DNA of 64,000 bases from Cupriavidus pauculus (lineage in GTDB: Bacteria > Pseudomonadota > Gammaproteobacteria > Burkholderiales > Burkholderiaceae): NCBI RefSeq assembly GCF_002858765.1, contig NZ_PJRP01000002.1:480598-544597 (forward strand), given 5' to 3'. Below, one piece after another: positions 17,438-31,844 of this stretch. The notes under the pieces are model-generated. The model was not told where the DNA came from, did not search any database, and saw only the letters and a list, made by a program, of their open reading frames with translations. Each line of letters starts with the position of its first letter. The stretch's first letter is position 1. The translations under genes were made by a program, and so were the position numbers.

Positions 17438-19144
17438 ATGAACGCCAACGAACACCAATTCACCGACACCCCACGCGGCCAGCGCGAGATCCGCGCCCCG
17501 CACGGCAGCCAGCTGCACTGCAAGAACTGGCTGATCGAAGCCGCCTACCGGATGATCCAGAACAACCTGGACCCGGACGTGGCCGAGCGCCCGCAAGACC
17601 TGGTGGTCTACGGCGGCATCGGCAAGGCCGCGCGCAACTGGGAGTGCTTCGACGCCATCTTGGACAGCCTGCGCCGCCTGGGCGAGGACGAATCGCTGCT
17701 GGTGCAGTCGGGCAAGCCGGTGGGTGTGTTCCGTACCCATGCCGATGCGCCGCGCGTGCTGATCGCCAATTCCAACCTGGTGCCGCACTGGGCCACCTGG
17801 GACAAGTTCAACGAACTCGATCGCGCCGGCCTGATGATGTACGGCCAGATGACGGCGGGCTCGTGGATCTACATCGGCACGCAGGGCATCGTGCAGGGCA
17901 CGTTTGAAACGTTCGTGGAAGCCGGCAACCAGCACTTCAACGGCGACCTGACCGGCAAGTGGATTCTGACCGCCGGCCTGGGCGGCATGGGCGGCGCGCA
18001 GCCGCTGGCCGGCGTGCTGGCGGGCGCGTGCGTGCTGGCCATCGAATGCCAGGAATCGCGTATCGACTTCCGCATCCGCACGCGCTACCTGGACAAGAAG
18101 GCCACCACGCTCGACGAGGCGCTGGCGATGATCGAGGACGCGACCACGAAGGGCCAGGCGATCTCGGTGGGCCTGCTCGGCAACGCCGCCGAGATCGTGC
18201 CCGAACTGGCGCGCCGTGCGCAGGCCGGCGGCATGCGTCCGGACATCGTGACCGACCAGACGTCGGCGCACGACGTCATCAACGGCTACCTGCCCGAAGG
18301 CTGGTCCGTGGCGCAGTGGGAAGACCTGCGCGTGCGCGACCCCAAGGCCGTGGAAGCCGCCGCGCGCCAGTCGATCGTCAAGCATGTGCAGGCGATGCTG
18401 GCCTTCCAGCAGATGGGTGTGCCGACGGTGGACTACGGCAACAACATCCGCCAGGTGGCCTTCGAGGAAGGCGTGAAGAACGCGTTCGATTTCCCGGGCT
18501 TCGTGCCGGCGTATATCCGCCCGCTGTTCTGCCGTGGCAAGGGGCCGTTTCGCTGGGTGGCGCTGTCGGGCGATCCCGAGGACATCTACAAGACCGATGC
18601 CAAGATGAAGGAGCTGTTTCCGGACGACAAGCCGCTGCACCGCTGGCTGGACATGGCGCGCGACCGCATCGCGTTCCAGGGCCTGCCAGCGCGCATCTGC
18701 TGGGTGGGCCTGGACGAACGCCACCGCGCCGGCCTGGCCTTCAACGAGATGGTCAAGAACGGCGAACTCAAGGCGCCGGTGGTGATTGGGCGCGATCACC
18801 TGGACTGCGGCTCGGTGGCATCGCCGAATCGTGAAACCGAGGCGATGCGCGATGGCTCCGATGCGGTGTCCGACTGGCCGCTGCTCAACGCGCTGCTGAA
18901 CACGGCCGGCGGCGCCACGTGGGTCAGCCTGCATCACGGCGGCGGCGTGGGCATGGGCTTCTCGCAGCATTCGGGCGTGGTCATCGTCTGCGACGGCACC
19001 GACGCGGCGGCCAAACGGATCGAGCGCGTGCTTTGGAACGATCCGGCCACGGGTGTGATGCGCCATGCCGATGCCGGCTACGACATCGCCATCGACTGCG
19101 CTCATGAGAAGGGCCTGAACCTGCCGATGGTGAATCGCCGATGA
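17438..19144 (+). CDS. hutU: Urocanate hydratase
   Basis: HutU adds water to urocanate to make imidazolone propionate, using tightly bound NAD+. The 568-residue product has the NAD-binding [17 protein letters not shown] stretch ([18 protein letters not shown], about residues 181-198), [13 protein letters not shown] [11 protein letters not shown], and [17 protein letters not shown] near the active-site region. The length fits the family (about 555-560). Its last codons overlap the hutD start (ATGA). Confidence 0.97.
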   Translation: MNANEHQFTDTPRGQREIRAPHGSQLHCKNWLIEAAYRMIQNNLDPDVAERPQDLVVYGGIGKAARNWECFDAILDSLRRLGEDESLLVQSGKPVGVFRTHADAPRVLIANSNLVPHWATWDKFNELDRAGLMMYGQMTAGSWIYIGTQGIVQGTFETFVEAGNQHFNGDLTGKWILTAGLGGMGGAQPLAGVLAGACVLAIECQESRIDFRIRTRYLDKKATTLDEALAMIEDATTKGQAISVGLLGNAAEIVPELARRAQAGGMRPDIVTDQTSAHDVINGYLPEGWSVAQWEDLRVRDPKAVEAAARQSIVKHVQAMLAFQQMGVPTVDYGNNIRQVAFEEGVKNAFDFPGFVPAYIRPLFCRGKGPFRWVALSGDPEDIYKTDAKMKELFPDDKPLHRWLDMARDRIAFQGLPARICWVGLDERHRAGLAFNEMVKNGELKAPVVIGRDHLDCGSVASPNRETEAMRDGSDAVSDWPLLNALLNTAGGATWVSLHHGGGVGMGFSQHSGVVIVCDGTDAAAKRIERVLWNDPATGVMRHADAGYDIAIDCAHEKGLNLPMVNRR

Positions 19145-19740
19145 CCGTGACGCGGTTCGCGCTCGATGCCATCGCGCCCACGCCGTGGAAGAACGGCGGC
19201 GGCACCACGCGCGAGATTGCCGTGTGGCCGCCGGGCGCCGGCATGGACACGTTCGACTGGCGGATCAGCGTGGCCGACATCGCCACGGACGGGCCGTTCT
19301 CGGCCTTTCCGGGCATCGACCGCCAGATCGTGCTGATCGATGGCGCGGGCGTGCATCTGCAGGCCCATGACGATTCGTTCTGCCACAAGCTCGTGCGCGT
19401 GGGCGAGCCGTTCGCGTTTTCTGGCGATACGGCTATTCACGCCGCACTGGTCGATGGTCCCACGCGCGACTTCAACGTGATGACGCGCCGTGGCCGCTGC
19501 CGCGCTGAAGTCAGATTGATGCGGCAACCGTTCACGGCGGTGCCCGGCGACGCCACCGTGCTGGTACTGGCGCTGCGCGGCGACTGGGATGCCAGCGACA
19601 GCCGTAGCGGCGACAGCCAGCACCTGTCGGCGGGCGAGGGCATGCTGATGCCGGCCAGTTCGCCAGCCGTCACGTTGAGCCACACGGCGCTTTCCGCGCT
19701 GTGTCTGCGCGTCACCTTGCTTAGGGAGCAGTATCGATGA
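19141..19740 (+). CDS. hutD: HutD/Ves family protein
   Basis: A 199-residue cupin-like protein. The opening [11 protein letters not shown] (about residues 16-26) and [23 protein letters not shown] are HutD/Ves hallmarks. HutD is widespread in hut operons; a role in setting the upper limit of pathway flux by binding formylated intermediates has been proposed in Pseudomonas. It overlaps hutU at the start and hutI at the end by four bases, so the three are coupled. Confidence 0.9.
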   Translation: MTVTRFALDAIAPTPWKNGGGTTREIAVWPPGAGMDTFDWRISVADIATDGPFSAFPGIDRQIVLIDGAGVHLQAHDDSFCHKLVRVGEPFAFSGDTAIHAALVDGPTRDFNVMTRRGRCRAEVRLMRQPFTAVPGDATVLVLALRGDWDASDSRSGDSQHLSAGEGMLMPASSPAVTLSHTALSALCLRVTLLREQYR

Positions 19741-20959
19741 ACTTCCACGACGCGCCTTCTGCCGATGGCGTCTGGCATCACTGCCACCTGCTGCCCGATG
19801 CGGACCCCGACCATGCCATCCGCGACGGCGCGATGGTGGTCGAGCACGGCCGCATCGCCTGGCTTGGCGCGCTGACCGACCTGCCGGACAGCTATCGCCA
19901 CCTCGATCGGCACAATGCCGGTGGGGCGTGGATCACCGCCGGCCTGGTCGACTGCCATACACACCTGGTGTACGGCGGCCAGCGTGCCGACGAATTCGCG
20001 ATGCGGCTGGCGGGCGCCGGCTACGAGGCAATCGCACGGGCCGGCGGCGGCATTGTGTCGACCGTGCGCGCCACGCGCGAGGCCGACGAAGCCATGCTGT
20101 TCGCGCAGGCGGCCGTGCGCCTGGAGGCGCTGCTGGCCGAGGGCGTGACCGCCATCGAGATCAAATCGGGCTATGGGTTGTCGCTCGAAGCCGAGCGCAA
20201 GCAGTTGCGCGTGGCGCGCCAGCTGGGCGAAGCCTATGGTGTGACCGTCCATACAACGTTCCTGGGCGCGCATGCGCTGCCGCCCGAGTATGCAGGCCGC
20301 GCCGACGACTATATCGACCTGGTTTGCCACACGATGCTGCCCGCGCTGGCCGAGGAAAAGCTGGTCGATGCCGTCGACGCCTTCTGCGAGGGCATCGGAT
20401 TTTCGCCAGATCAGACCGCTCGCGTGTTCGAGGCCGCCGCGCGCCATGGCCTGCCCGTGAAGCTGCACGCCGAGCAACTGAGCAACCTGGGCGGGGCGGC
20501 GCTGGCCGCGCGGCACAAGGCGCTGTCGGCGGATCACCTCGAACACCTGGACGAGGCAGGCGTGATGGCGATGGCCGAAGCCGGCACCGTGGCGGTGCTG
20601 CTGCCCGGCGCCTACTATTTCCTGCGGGATACCCATCTGCCGCCGCTGGCGCTGCTGCGCCGCCACGGCGTGCCGATTGCCATTTCCACCGATCACAATC
20701 CGGGCACGTCGCCCACCACATCGCTGCTGCTGATGATGAACATGGCCTGTACGCTGTTCCGCATGACGGTGCCGGAGGTGCTGGCCGGCGTGACCACGCA
20801 CGCGGCGCGCGCGCTCGGTGCGGCGGACCGCCATGGTCGGCTGGCCGTGGGCCGTGTCGCCGATTTCGCGCTGTGGCGCGTGGCGTCGCCCGCCGAGCTG
20901 GCCTACTGGTTTGGTCGCAACCCGTGTGCCGGCGTGGTGCGGCAGGGCAAGGTGTTCCG

Positions 20960-20963
<4 letters not shown>
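19737..20963 (+). CDS. hutI: Imidazolonepropionase
   Basis: HutI hydrolyses imidazolone propionate to N-formimino-glutamate. The 408-residue amidohydrolase has the metal-binding [19 protein letters not shown] (about residues 77-95), [11 protein letters not shown] and [11 protein letters not shown], all family signatures. The length matches the usual 400-410. It overlaps hutD and hutF by four bases each, an unbroken coupled run. Confidence 0.97.
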
Positions 20964-22366
<1,403 letters not shown>

Positions 22367-22408
22367 AGGGTCCCGAACCCGCCCCATACAAAGCAGCCCC
22401 GAGACAAG

Positions 22409-23227
22409 ATGTCCTCCTTCACCACCGATATTCCCGCTTTCACGCTGCATCGCGGCACCCGCCCGTTGCTGGTGTCGATGCCGCACGTCGGCACCTACGT
22501 GCCCGCCGGCCTTGCCGCGCGCCTGACGCCCGAAGCGCGCACCGTGCCCGACACCGACTGGCACATGGACCGCCTGTACGACTTTGCCCGCGAACTGGGC
22601 GCGTCGATCCTGATGGCTACCCACTCGCGCTACGTGGTCGACCTGAATCGTCCGCCCGACAACGCCAACCTGTATCCGGGCCAGGACACCACGGGCCTGT
22701 GCCCGGTCGACACCTTCGACAAGACGCCGGTGTACGCCGACGGCGCCAGCGGCCCCGACGACGAGGAAATCGCGCTGCGCCGTGGCGCGGTCTGGCATCC
22801 GTATCACAACGCGCTGCAGGACGAACTGAAGCGCCTGCGCGCGGAGCACGGCACCATCGCGCTGTGGGACGCGCATTCGATCCGCTCGGTGCTGCCGCGC
22901 TTCTTCGAGGGCAAGCTCACGGACTTCAACCTGGGCTCGGCCGACGGCAAGAGCTGCGATACTGGCCTGGCCGCCGACGTGGTGGAGATCGCCCAGGCGG
23001 TGCCGAACCACACGGCCGTGCTCAACGGCCGCTTCAAGGGCGGCTACATCACGCGCCAGTACGGCAACCCGGCCGACGGCGTGCACGCGATCCAGCTGGA
23101 ACTGACGCAATCGTCGTACATGGAAGAGGTGTACCCGTTCGCGTACGACCCGGCCAAGGCAGCCAACGTGCAGCCGGCCATCCGCCAGATGCTGGAGACG
23201 GTGCTGTCCTTCGTGGAAGCCCGCTGA
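22409..23227 (+). CDS. hutG: N-formylglutamate deformylase
   Basis: The last step, splitting N-formyl-glutamate to glutamate and formate. The 272-residue protein belongs to the N-formylglutamate amidohydrolase family, with VSMPHVGTYVP, YVVDLNRPPDN, LWDAHSIRS and GGYITRQYG motifs. It lies 42 bases after hutF and ends the operon. A composite palindromic repeat follows before the convergent asd gene. Confidence 0.95.
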   Translation: MSSFTTDIPAFTLHRGTRPLLVSMPHVGTYVPAGLAARLTPEARTVPDTDWHMDRLYDFARELGASILMATHSRYVVDLNRPPDNANLYPGQDTTGLCPVDTFDKTPVYADGASGPDDEEIALRRGAVWHPYHNALQDELKRLRAEHGTIALWDAHSIRSVLPRFFEGKLTDFNLGSADGKSCDTGLAADVVEIAQAVPNHTAVLNGRFKGGYITRQYGNPADGVHAIQLELTQSSYMEEVYPFAYDPAKAANVQPAIRQMLETVLSFVEAR

Positions 23228-23247
23228 TTGTTGATGTTGTGTTTTTC

Positions 23248-23368
23248 TCCCGGCTCCCATGAATGGGAGAGGGATTGGGGGAGAGGGCGTGGCGGTTCAA
23301 ATTGTAATTGCCGCATCTTGAGAAGCCCGCCCTCTCCCCCGCCCCTCTCCCGCAAGCAGGAGAGGGGG
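23248..23368 (+). repeat. Composite palindromic element, copy B
   Basis: The first hairpin is TCCC-GG-CTCCCAT against ATGGGAG-A-GGGA (23248-23274), imperfect. The second is CCCCTCTCCCGC/GCAGGAGAGGGG (23342-23367). GGGGGAGAGGGCG and CGCCCTCTCCCCC form the inner inverted pair, and the spacer starts with GTTCAAATTG in the same orientation as copy C. It lies between the convergent hutG and asd. Confidence 0.85.
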
Positions 23369-23389
23369 GAAGGGGCCGATGCAAGCGCT

Positions 23390-23432
23390 AAAAAACGGCC
23401 CGTGGTGGCACTCCGGTGCCACAGACGGGCCG
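23390..23432 (-). terminator. Terminator of the aspT-asd unit
   Basis: A two-part hairpin: CGGCCCGT/ACGGGCCG outside and TGGCAC/GTGCCA inside, with small internal loops. On the minus strand it is followed by TTTTTTAG. It lies about 45 bases after the asd stop. Confidence 0.85.
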
Positions 23433-23475
23433 ATTTGCTGCGGTGACGCTCCCCTTGTAGTTCGTCGTAATTCCC

Positions 23476-26857
<3,382 letters not shown>

Positions 26858-26936
26858 ACGGAACTCCTGTAAGGCGTGAGACGGATGACAGGGGCACATG
26901 CGCGGGCGCTCGTGGCCCCCCGCATGCCGGGCACAG

Positions 26937-28640
26937 CTACTGGGGTGCAGATGCCAGCGCGCTGGCCATTGCCACGGCCATTGGGCCGAGCAATGGCAGC
27001 AGCACGTTGGAGATGGCGTAGGTGATCGTGTAGCCGATGACGGGCGTGCCGTTGCCGGCGGCGTTGGTGAGCGCCATGATCGTTGGGGTGCTGCAATGCT
27101 GGCCGGCCACCGCGCCCAGCAGGATCGGCATGTCGAGCTTCAGCCAGCGATGGCCGACATACAGCGAAATGGCGGCCGGGATGATCGAGATCAACACACC
27201 CGCGACGGGCAGGATCAGGCCGAATTTCTGGACCAGCCGCAGCGCATCGGGGCCAGCAGAGAGGCCGACGGCGGCGATAAACGTGGCCAGCCCGAAGTCC
27301 TTGAGGATTTCGGCGGCGGGCGCCGGTAGCGACCCCATCACCGGCAGCCGCGCACGCAGCCACCCGAAAGCCAGGCCCGACACCAGACACCCGCCGCCCA
27401 CGCCAAGCGTCAGGTCGGCCTGGCCCACCTTGACGCTCCACGAGCCGATCAGCATGCCGAGCAGCACGCCAATGCCCAAGAAGACAAAATCGGTGCGGAT
27501 CGTCGGGATGACCGGATAGCCCAGTTCGGGCACCAGGCGCCGCAGGGCCTCGTCGGGGCCGGACAGCGTAACCACGTCGGCGCGCTTCAGCACGGTCTCG
27601 GGCAGGATGGGCACCGCGTGCTGCATGCGCGCGATGCGCGACACATACACGCCACGCCCCATGCCCACATCCGCGCTCTGACGCAGCCGTGCCAGCGACA
27701 AACCGATGACTTCGCGGCGCGTCAGCAGCACCGACTGTTCGGCCTGCACCACGGCATTCATGCCGGGCTCCTCAGGCATCTCGGGGCCAACGGCGGCGGC
27801 AAACGGCACCATCGCGTCGCGCCGGCCCACGGCCAGCACGATGTCGCCGGCGCGCAGCACTTCCTCGGGCGGGGGGCGGAAGGTATTGCCGTCGCGGCGA
27901 ATGCGCCGGATTGTCACGCCCAGCGCCACATCGCGTTCCGCCTCCAGCACGGTCTTGCCGGCCATATGGTCCACGCGCAACACCCGCGCCACGATCAGCG
28001 GCAGCGCCGTCATCTGGTTGTCGGCCATGTCGTTCTGCCCGCCCAGCTTCTGCCACAGCTGTGCTGCCGATTCACGCAGATTCTGACGCAGCAGGAATGG
28101 CGCCAACTGGCTGGTAAACAGGACGATGGCAATCAGCCCAAACAGATAGGTGACGCTGTAGGCCGTGACGATGTTGGTCTGCAGCACGCGGATGGCGTCG
28201 GCCGACAGGTCCAGCCGCGCGATGGCCTCGGAGGCTGTGCCGATTACCGCCGATTCGGTGGCCGCGCCGGCCAGCAGGCCCGACGCCGTGCCTGGGTCCA
28301 GATGGAGCAAGGGCACCGCCAGGGCCAGCAAGGCGAGCAGCACGAACACCTCGACCAGCGACAGCACGCCGATGCGCCATTCACGCGCCACATTGGCAAA
28401 AAACTGAGGGCCGCCCGTGAAGCCGAGCGCGAAGATGAACACGGCGAACGCCACGTTCTTGACGTCATCGTCCAGCCGCAAGCCGCTCTGTCCGATGACC
28501 AGCGACGCAATCAGCGTGCCGCAGATACCGCCAAGCTGGAACGGGCCGAAGCGGATCGCGCCCACCGCATGGCCCACGGCCAGTGCCAGGAACAGCGCAA
28601 TCTCCGGTTGTCCGGCAAGCAGGGCGGAAACGGACTCCAT
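26937..28640 (-). CDS. AspT-family aspartate:alanine antiporter, copy 2
   Basis: A 567-residue paralog of the next gene, with the same order: membrane spans, two RCK_C-like domains (about 200-365), membrane spans. Shared landmarks are GRRDAMVPFAAAVG, the block FGWLRARLPVMGSL, and AGQHCSTPTIMALTN where copy 1 has GSRSANPAFGG, so the substrate-side loop differs. The start is taken as the ATG at 28640; an in-frame TTG at 28652 sits too close to the AGGGAGG site. It is first in the minus-strand unit copy 2 - copy 1 - asd. Confidence 0.85.
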   Translation of the reverse strand: MESVSALLAGQPEIALFLALAVGHAVGAIRFGPFQLGGICGTLIASLVIGQSGLRLDDDVKNVAFAVFIFALGFTGGPQFFANVAREWRIGVLSLVEVFVLLALLALAVPLLHLDPGTASGLLAGAATESAVIGTASEAIARLDLSADAIRVLQTNIVTAYSVTYLFGLIAIVLFTSQLAPFLLRQNLRESAAQLWQKLGGQNDMADNQMTALPLIVARVLRVDHMAGKTVLEAERDVALGVTIRRIRRDGNTFRPPPEEVLRAGDIVLAVGRRDAMVPFAAAVGPEMPEEPGMNAVVQAEQSVLLTRREVIGLSLARLRQSADVGMGRGVYVSRIARMQHAVPILPETVLKRADVVTLSGPDEALRRLVPELGYPVIPTIRTDFVFLGIGVLLGMLIGSWSVKVGQADLTLGVGGGCLVSGLAFGWLRARLPVMGSLPAPAAEILKDFGLATFIAAVGLSAGPDALRLVQKFGLILPVAGVLISIIPAAISLYVGHRWLKLDMPILLGAVAGQHCSTPTIMALTNAAGNGTPVIGYTITYAISNVLLPLLGPMAVAMASALASAPQ

Positions 28641-28924
28641 GACGCGGCGCAAGCCTCCCTATGGCTCATGGCAAGCCATGCGGTGGCTCCGCTGGCGTGA
28701 GGCATTATCCGCACGGGCGGCGTTGGCGCGTACTGAAAGCTTTTGAAGGCGTATTAAACGCAATCAAACTAACGGCTATGTCTGGCATTGGCGGCGGGAG
28801 GGGAGAGGCGGAGGGAGGCCCCTTGCCGGCGCGGGTGGTTGCAGGCAGGTAAGGGGCAAGCAGCTACCGCAAGTTGCGTGCGGCAGCAGCGGGCAGCGTG
28901 ATCGCGACGATACGACGGGCGGCC
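28641..28924 (-). other. Intergenic region between M48 lipoprotein gene and aspT copy 2
   Basis: No gene is seen. It should hold the promoter of the aspT-asd unit and the end of the M48 gene. GCCCCTT/AAGGGGC (about 28819-28858) could pair over a long loop, but no U-tract follows. Confidence 0.4.
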
Positions 28925-29674
28925 TTACTTGCCGCTATTGATCCGGTCCTGGATATGTTTGGCCCGCGCATCGGAGCCCGGGTGCGAACTGAGCAGGCTC
29001 GATTGCCCGCCATCCAGCTTGGCCAGCTTCTGGAAGGCGGTGACCAGCGCCTGCCGGTTGGCGCCGTTCTTCGTCAGCAGGTTGAACGAGTAGTCGTCCG
29101 CCTCGCTTTCCTGGCGTTGCGAGAATTGCGCGTTGATAAAGGTTTCGCCAAGTTCGCCGATCTGCGATGTCGATAGCGCCGTCAGCGTGGCGTAGCCGGT
29201 GGAACCCAGCGCGCCGCGCGCGGCCGCCGCAGCATAAGCCACCTGCATGGCCTTCTTGGTGTGCCCCAGTGCCACGTGGCCGATTTCGTGGCCCAGCACG
29301 CCGCGCACTTCGTCATCGCTCATCAGGTCCATCAGCCCGCTGTAAACGCGCACGCAGCCGTTGGCCATGGCCCACGCGTTCACATCCTTGGTCATGTACA
29401 CCTTGGCATCGAGGGGCAGCCCGGTGTTCTGCAGGCCATTCATGATGTTCACCAGCCGTTTTGCGTAGGTGCTGTCAGCCGTGGCAATCGTGTTCTTCTT
29501 GTCCATGTCCGCGCACGACTGGTCTGACAGCTGTTTGACATTGGCGTCGCTGAGCGTCGCGGCGCTGAACAGGCTGCCACCGGCCTGGCTCAGGCTGTTC
29601 ATGTCCGCACCGGCACAGCCGGCGAGCAGTGTTGCGCAGCCGATGGCGGCAGCCGTAGCAATATAACGATTCAT
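28925..29674 (-). CDS. M48-family metalloprotease lipoprotein
   Basis: A 249-residue protein with a lipoprotein signal: MNRYIATAAAIG, then LLAGC with Cys20 as the lipid site. The zinc motif HEIGH is at residues 129-133 within VRGVLGHEIGHVALGH, and ESEADDYSF (about 192-200) gives the third ligand. The layout resembles LoiP (YggG) and BepA without repeats, proteases that watch over envelope proteins. NGCVRVYSGLMDLMSDDE before the motif is a normal M48 stretch. It stands alone. Confidence 0.88.
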   Translation of the reverse strand: MNRYIATAAAIGCATLLAGCAGADMNSLSQAGGSLFSAATLSDANVKQLSDQSCADMDKKNTIATADSTYAKRLVNIMNGLQNTGLPLDAKVYMTKDVNAWAMANGCVRVYSGLMDLMSDDEVRGVLGHEIGHVALGHTKKAMQVAYAAAAARGALGSTGYATLTALSTSQIGELGETFINAQFSQRQESEADDYSFNLLTKNGANRQALVTAFQKLAKLDGGQSSLLSSHPGSDARAKHIQDRINSGK

Positions 29675-30322
29675 CTTCGATTCCCTGATGGTCGGTCGTT
29701 GTCATGGAGGCGCAGGCAAGAAGCATAAGCAAGCAATTGCATGGCCGCCAGTGGAGTACGTCTGACAGGGTGGGCGGTGTAGGGTGGCAGCAGGGGGCAC
29801 GTTAACGCACGGCCCGTGTGATGCGCATCGCAGTTATGTGAGACACCGCACGAAGAAGGGGGCGCAGTGTAGCGAATCAAACGGGCTGGCTTGATTACCC
29901 TGAGAAAACGTCAGCGGCGCCAATAGCGCGTGGCATCACTGGAATCGACGGCTTGTTGACATGGTGCTGATCCGGCATCTTTGATATTTCAGAGAGATAG
30001 GTGTCCGGGGCGCATCCATGGTCTGCGACACGCCACGGCGCAGACAGGCAGGTTACGAGCGGGACCGCACATAATCTGGCGTTAATCTTGTCGCAAGATA
30101 CATTCATGATAAGTCAGGATGTATCTCAAAAAAAACAAAAACAACAACAATGATGTCGACACTGGGAATTAGGTGGCCGAAAGGCGCGAGGGGCAAGTCA
30201 CTTTTGGCGCGCTGTGCATCGGGCCCCATTTCCTAATTTCGGCGGCCAGCGCATGGGCGAGGCGGTAGCGGACCGCGCCCTGGCTGGTGGATTCACGAAG
30301 GGAGAAGAACGGAGACCGGAAC
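29675..30322. other. Long intergenic region between divergent genes
   Basis: No convincing gene is seen in 650 bases. The stretch 30080-30160 is rich in A/T and contains ATCTTG-TCG-CAAGAT (30085-30099), a further inverted repeat GATACAT/ATGTATC (30097-30103 and 30119-30125) and then an A/C-only run near 30127-30149. A 70-codon minus-strand frame (29895-30107) has no family features. Promoters for both flanking genes must lie here. Confidence 0.4.
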
Positions 30323-31093
30323 ATGCGCAGCCTGATCATCAATGCCGATGACTTCGGCCTGGATCGCGAAACCTGCGACACGACGGTGGACTGCTTCGAG
30401 GCAGGGCTGTTGACCAGCGCCACGATCATGGTTGGCTGCGAAGCCTCTGCGCAAGCCTGCGACTATGCTAGGCAGAACCGCAAGCGCTTTTCGTTCGGCT
30501 TGCATTTCAATATCGTCGATGGCTTCCGGCCGGTGGCGCCGGAGAGCGATACATCGCTGTGCGACGAGCCCGGTGCCTTTCGCGAAAGCGCGGACCAGCG
30601 CTATGCCGCCCTGATCGGCATGCTGACCAGCGCCGACATCCGTCGCGAATTCCGTCTGCAGGTGGAGGAACTGCGAGATCAGCACGTGGAAGTCACCCAT
30701 GTCGACAGCCACGGCCAGCTGCACAAGTTTCCGAGCGTCATCTACTCGGTGCGGCAGGAAATGCGCCGAGCCGGCCTGACCTGGGTGCGCCGGCCGCAAA
30801 ACATGTTCCTGAACCCGAACGGCAAACGGCGCATGGTGAACAACGTCTTCATGATCCCGTTTTGGGGGATGATGCACACCGACTACTACTGCGCGGTGGA
30901 CCAATGCGACGGCACATGGTCGAGCCGCCTGCCCGAGGTGCTGCCGCACGGCCTCACCGAAGTCTCCGTCCACCCCGGCCGCGCCGAAGCGTGGCGACTC
31001 AACGAAGCCGGCCCGTTGCTGGCCCCGCAGGAACTGTCGAGGGCATTGAAATCAGCGGATATCTCGCTGACGCGGTATCGGGCTTGGGGGTGA
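30323..31093 (+). CDS. ChbG/HpnK-family (YdjC) deacetylase
   Basis: A 256-residue protein of the YdjC-like carbohydrate deacetylase family. The metal-binding LIINADDFGLD opens the protein, FGLHFNIV and VDSHGQLHKFP supply the His ligands, and TEVSVHPGR lies near the end. Relatives remove acetyl groups from chitooligosaccharides (ChbG) or act in hopanoid synthesis (HpnK). Neither chb nor hpn genes are near, so the substrate is open. The start at 30323 follows ACGGAGACCGGAAC; 12 further upstream codons in frame are ignored. Confidence 0.88.
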   Translation: MRSLIINADDFGLDRETCDTTVDCFEAGLLTSATIMVGCEASAQACDYARQNRKRFSFGLHFNIVDGFRPVAPESDTSLCDEPGAFRESADQRYAALIGMLTSADIRREFRLQVEELRDQHVEVTHVDSHGQLHKFPSVIYSVRQEMRRAGLTWVRRPQNMFLNPNGKRRMVNNVFMIPFWGMMHTDYYCAVDQCDGTWSSRLPEVLPHGLTEVSVHPGRAEAWRLNEAGPLLAPQELSRALKSADISLTRYRAWG

Positions 31094-31168
31094 GAGTAGG
31101 GGCCGAGCGCATTCCCGCAACGGGAAGCTGAGAGGGAAGCGGCTGGGGGGGGGATTCTGAAGAAAATC

Positions 31169-31253
31169 TGGTGCCCGGGGTCGGACTCGAACCGACACGC
31201 CTTGCGGCGGGGGATTTTGAGTCCCCTGCGTCTACCTGTTTCACCACCCGGGC
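31169..31253 (-). tRNA. tRNA-Leu (anticodon CAA)
   Basis: An 85-base class II tRNA with encoded CCA. The acceptor arms GCCCGGG/CCCGGGC pair perfectly. The anticodon stem GGGGA/TCCCC holds the loop CTCAAAA, giving anticodon CAA (reads UUG). A variable arm CGCCGCAAGGCG and the T-arm GTCGG-TTCGAGT-CCGAC are present. It closely resembles E. coli leuX in layout. A promoter-like pair lies 50-80 bases upstream (31304-31332). Confidence 0.97.
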
Positions 31254-31303
31254 ACGGGCTTGGCGATGGACGGAAATGCACATCGCGCGCTGATGAACCG
31301 CCG

Positions 31304-31332
31304 ATTATGCCGCAATTCGACGCCACGGACAA
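31304..31332 (-). promoter_or_regulatory. Probable promoter of tRNA-Leu
   Basis: On the minus strand TTGTCC (31327-31332) and CATAAT (31304-31309) are 17 bases apart, about 50 bases before the mature tRNA. Confidence 0.55.
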
Positions 31333-31370
31333 CCAATCTGGCGACGCGGGCGTGACTACGTGCTGGCCGC

Positions 31371-31745
31371 CTAGTGGTCACGTCGCGCGTTGGTGGTGCG
31401 GCTGCGGTCGTAGAAGCCCGGCGGCTTGCGGGCGATCCAGCGGATAAAGTCGGCTATGGTCGGGTGGGCGCGCAGCGCGTCCCAGTCGTGGTAGGTCGTG
31501 GCCAGTTCGGTTTCGTTGAAGACCGAATGGATTTTCTGATGGCAGACGCGATGCATGGCCATTACCTCGCGCCCGCCCCGGCTGCGGGGTACGGGGTGGT
31601 GCAGGTCGGTGCTGGCGTCGTCGAGCAGCGGCCGTCCGCACAGCGGGCAGCGCGCCTGTTCCGGACCGCCTTCATGACCCGGTGCGACAACGGGTGGCCC
31701 CAGCTGGGGCGCCTTGCCGGCGCGCAGCCGGCGCTTGACGACCAT
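31371..31745 (-). CDS. HNH nuclease-domain protein
   Basis: A 124-residue protein with a complete HNH fold. A CPLCGRP zinc pair (about residues 33-39), the core LHHPVPRSRGG and HRVCHQKIHSVF with the second Cys and final His are in order. It ends in a basic tail. Small stand-alone HNH proteins like this are common in proteobacteria and of unknown role. The ATG at 31745 is preferred to a TTG two codons earlier; neither has a strong ribosome site. No phage or transposon genes adjoin. Confidence 0.82.
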   Translation of the reverse strand: MVVKRRLRAGKAPQLGPPVVAPGHEGGPEQARCPLCGRPLLDDASTDLHHPVPRSRGGREVMAMHRVCHQKIHSVFNETELATTYHDWDALRAHPTIADFIRWIARKPPGFYDRSRTTNARRDH

Positions 31746-31844
31746 ACGCAAATCCGCTGAAAAGAGGGTGCCTCGGCAGTTGCGGTAGGATAGCGCGCAA
31801 CCGTCCCATGCCGTGTCGCCGCGACTTCACCGGAGCCGAGAGCC

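Noticed and set aside
29895..30107. A 70-codon minus-strand frame in the ChbG upstream gap
   Set aside because: No ribosome site, no known features, and it crosses inverted repeats.
31169..31745. Integrated element at tRNA-Leu, marked by the HNH gene
   Set aside because: The tRNA is intact, and no integrase, direct repeat or phage gene is seen; the HNH gene looks like a normal stand-alone gene.
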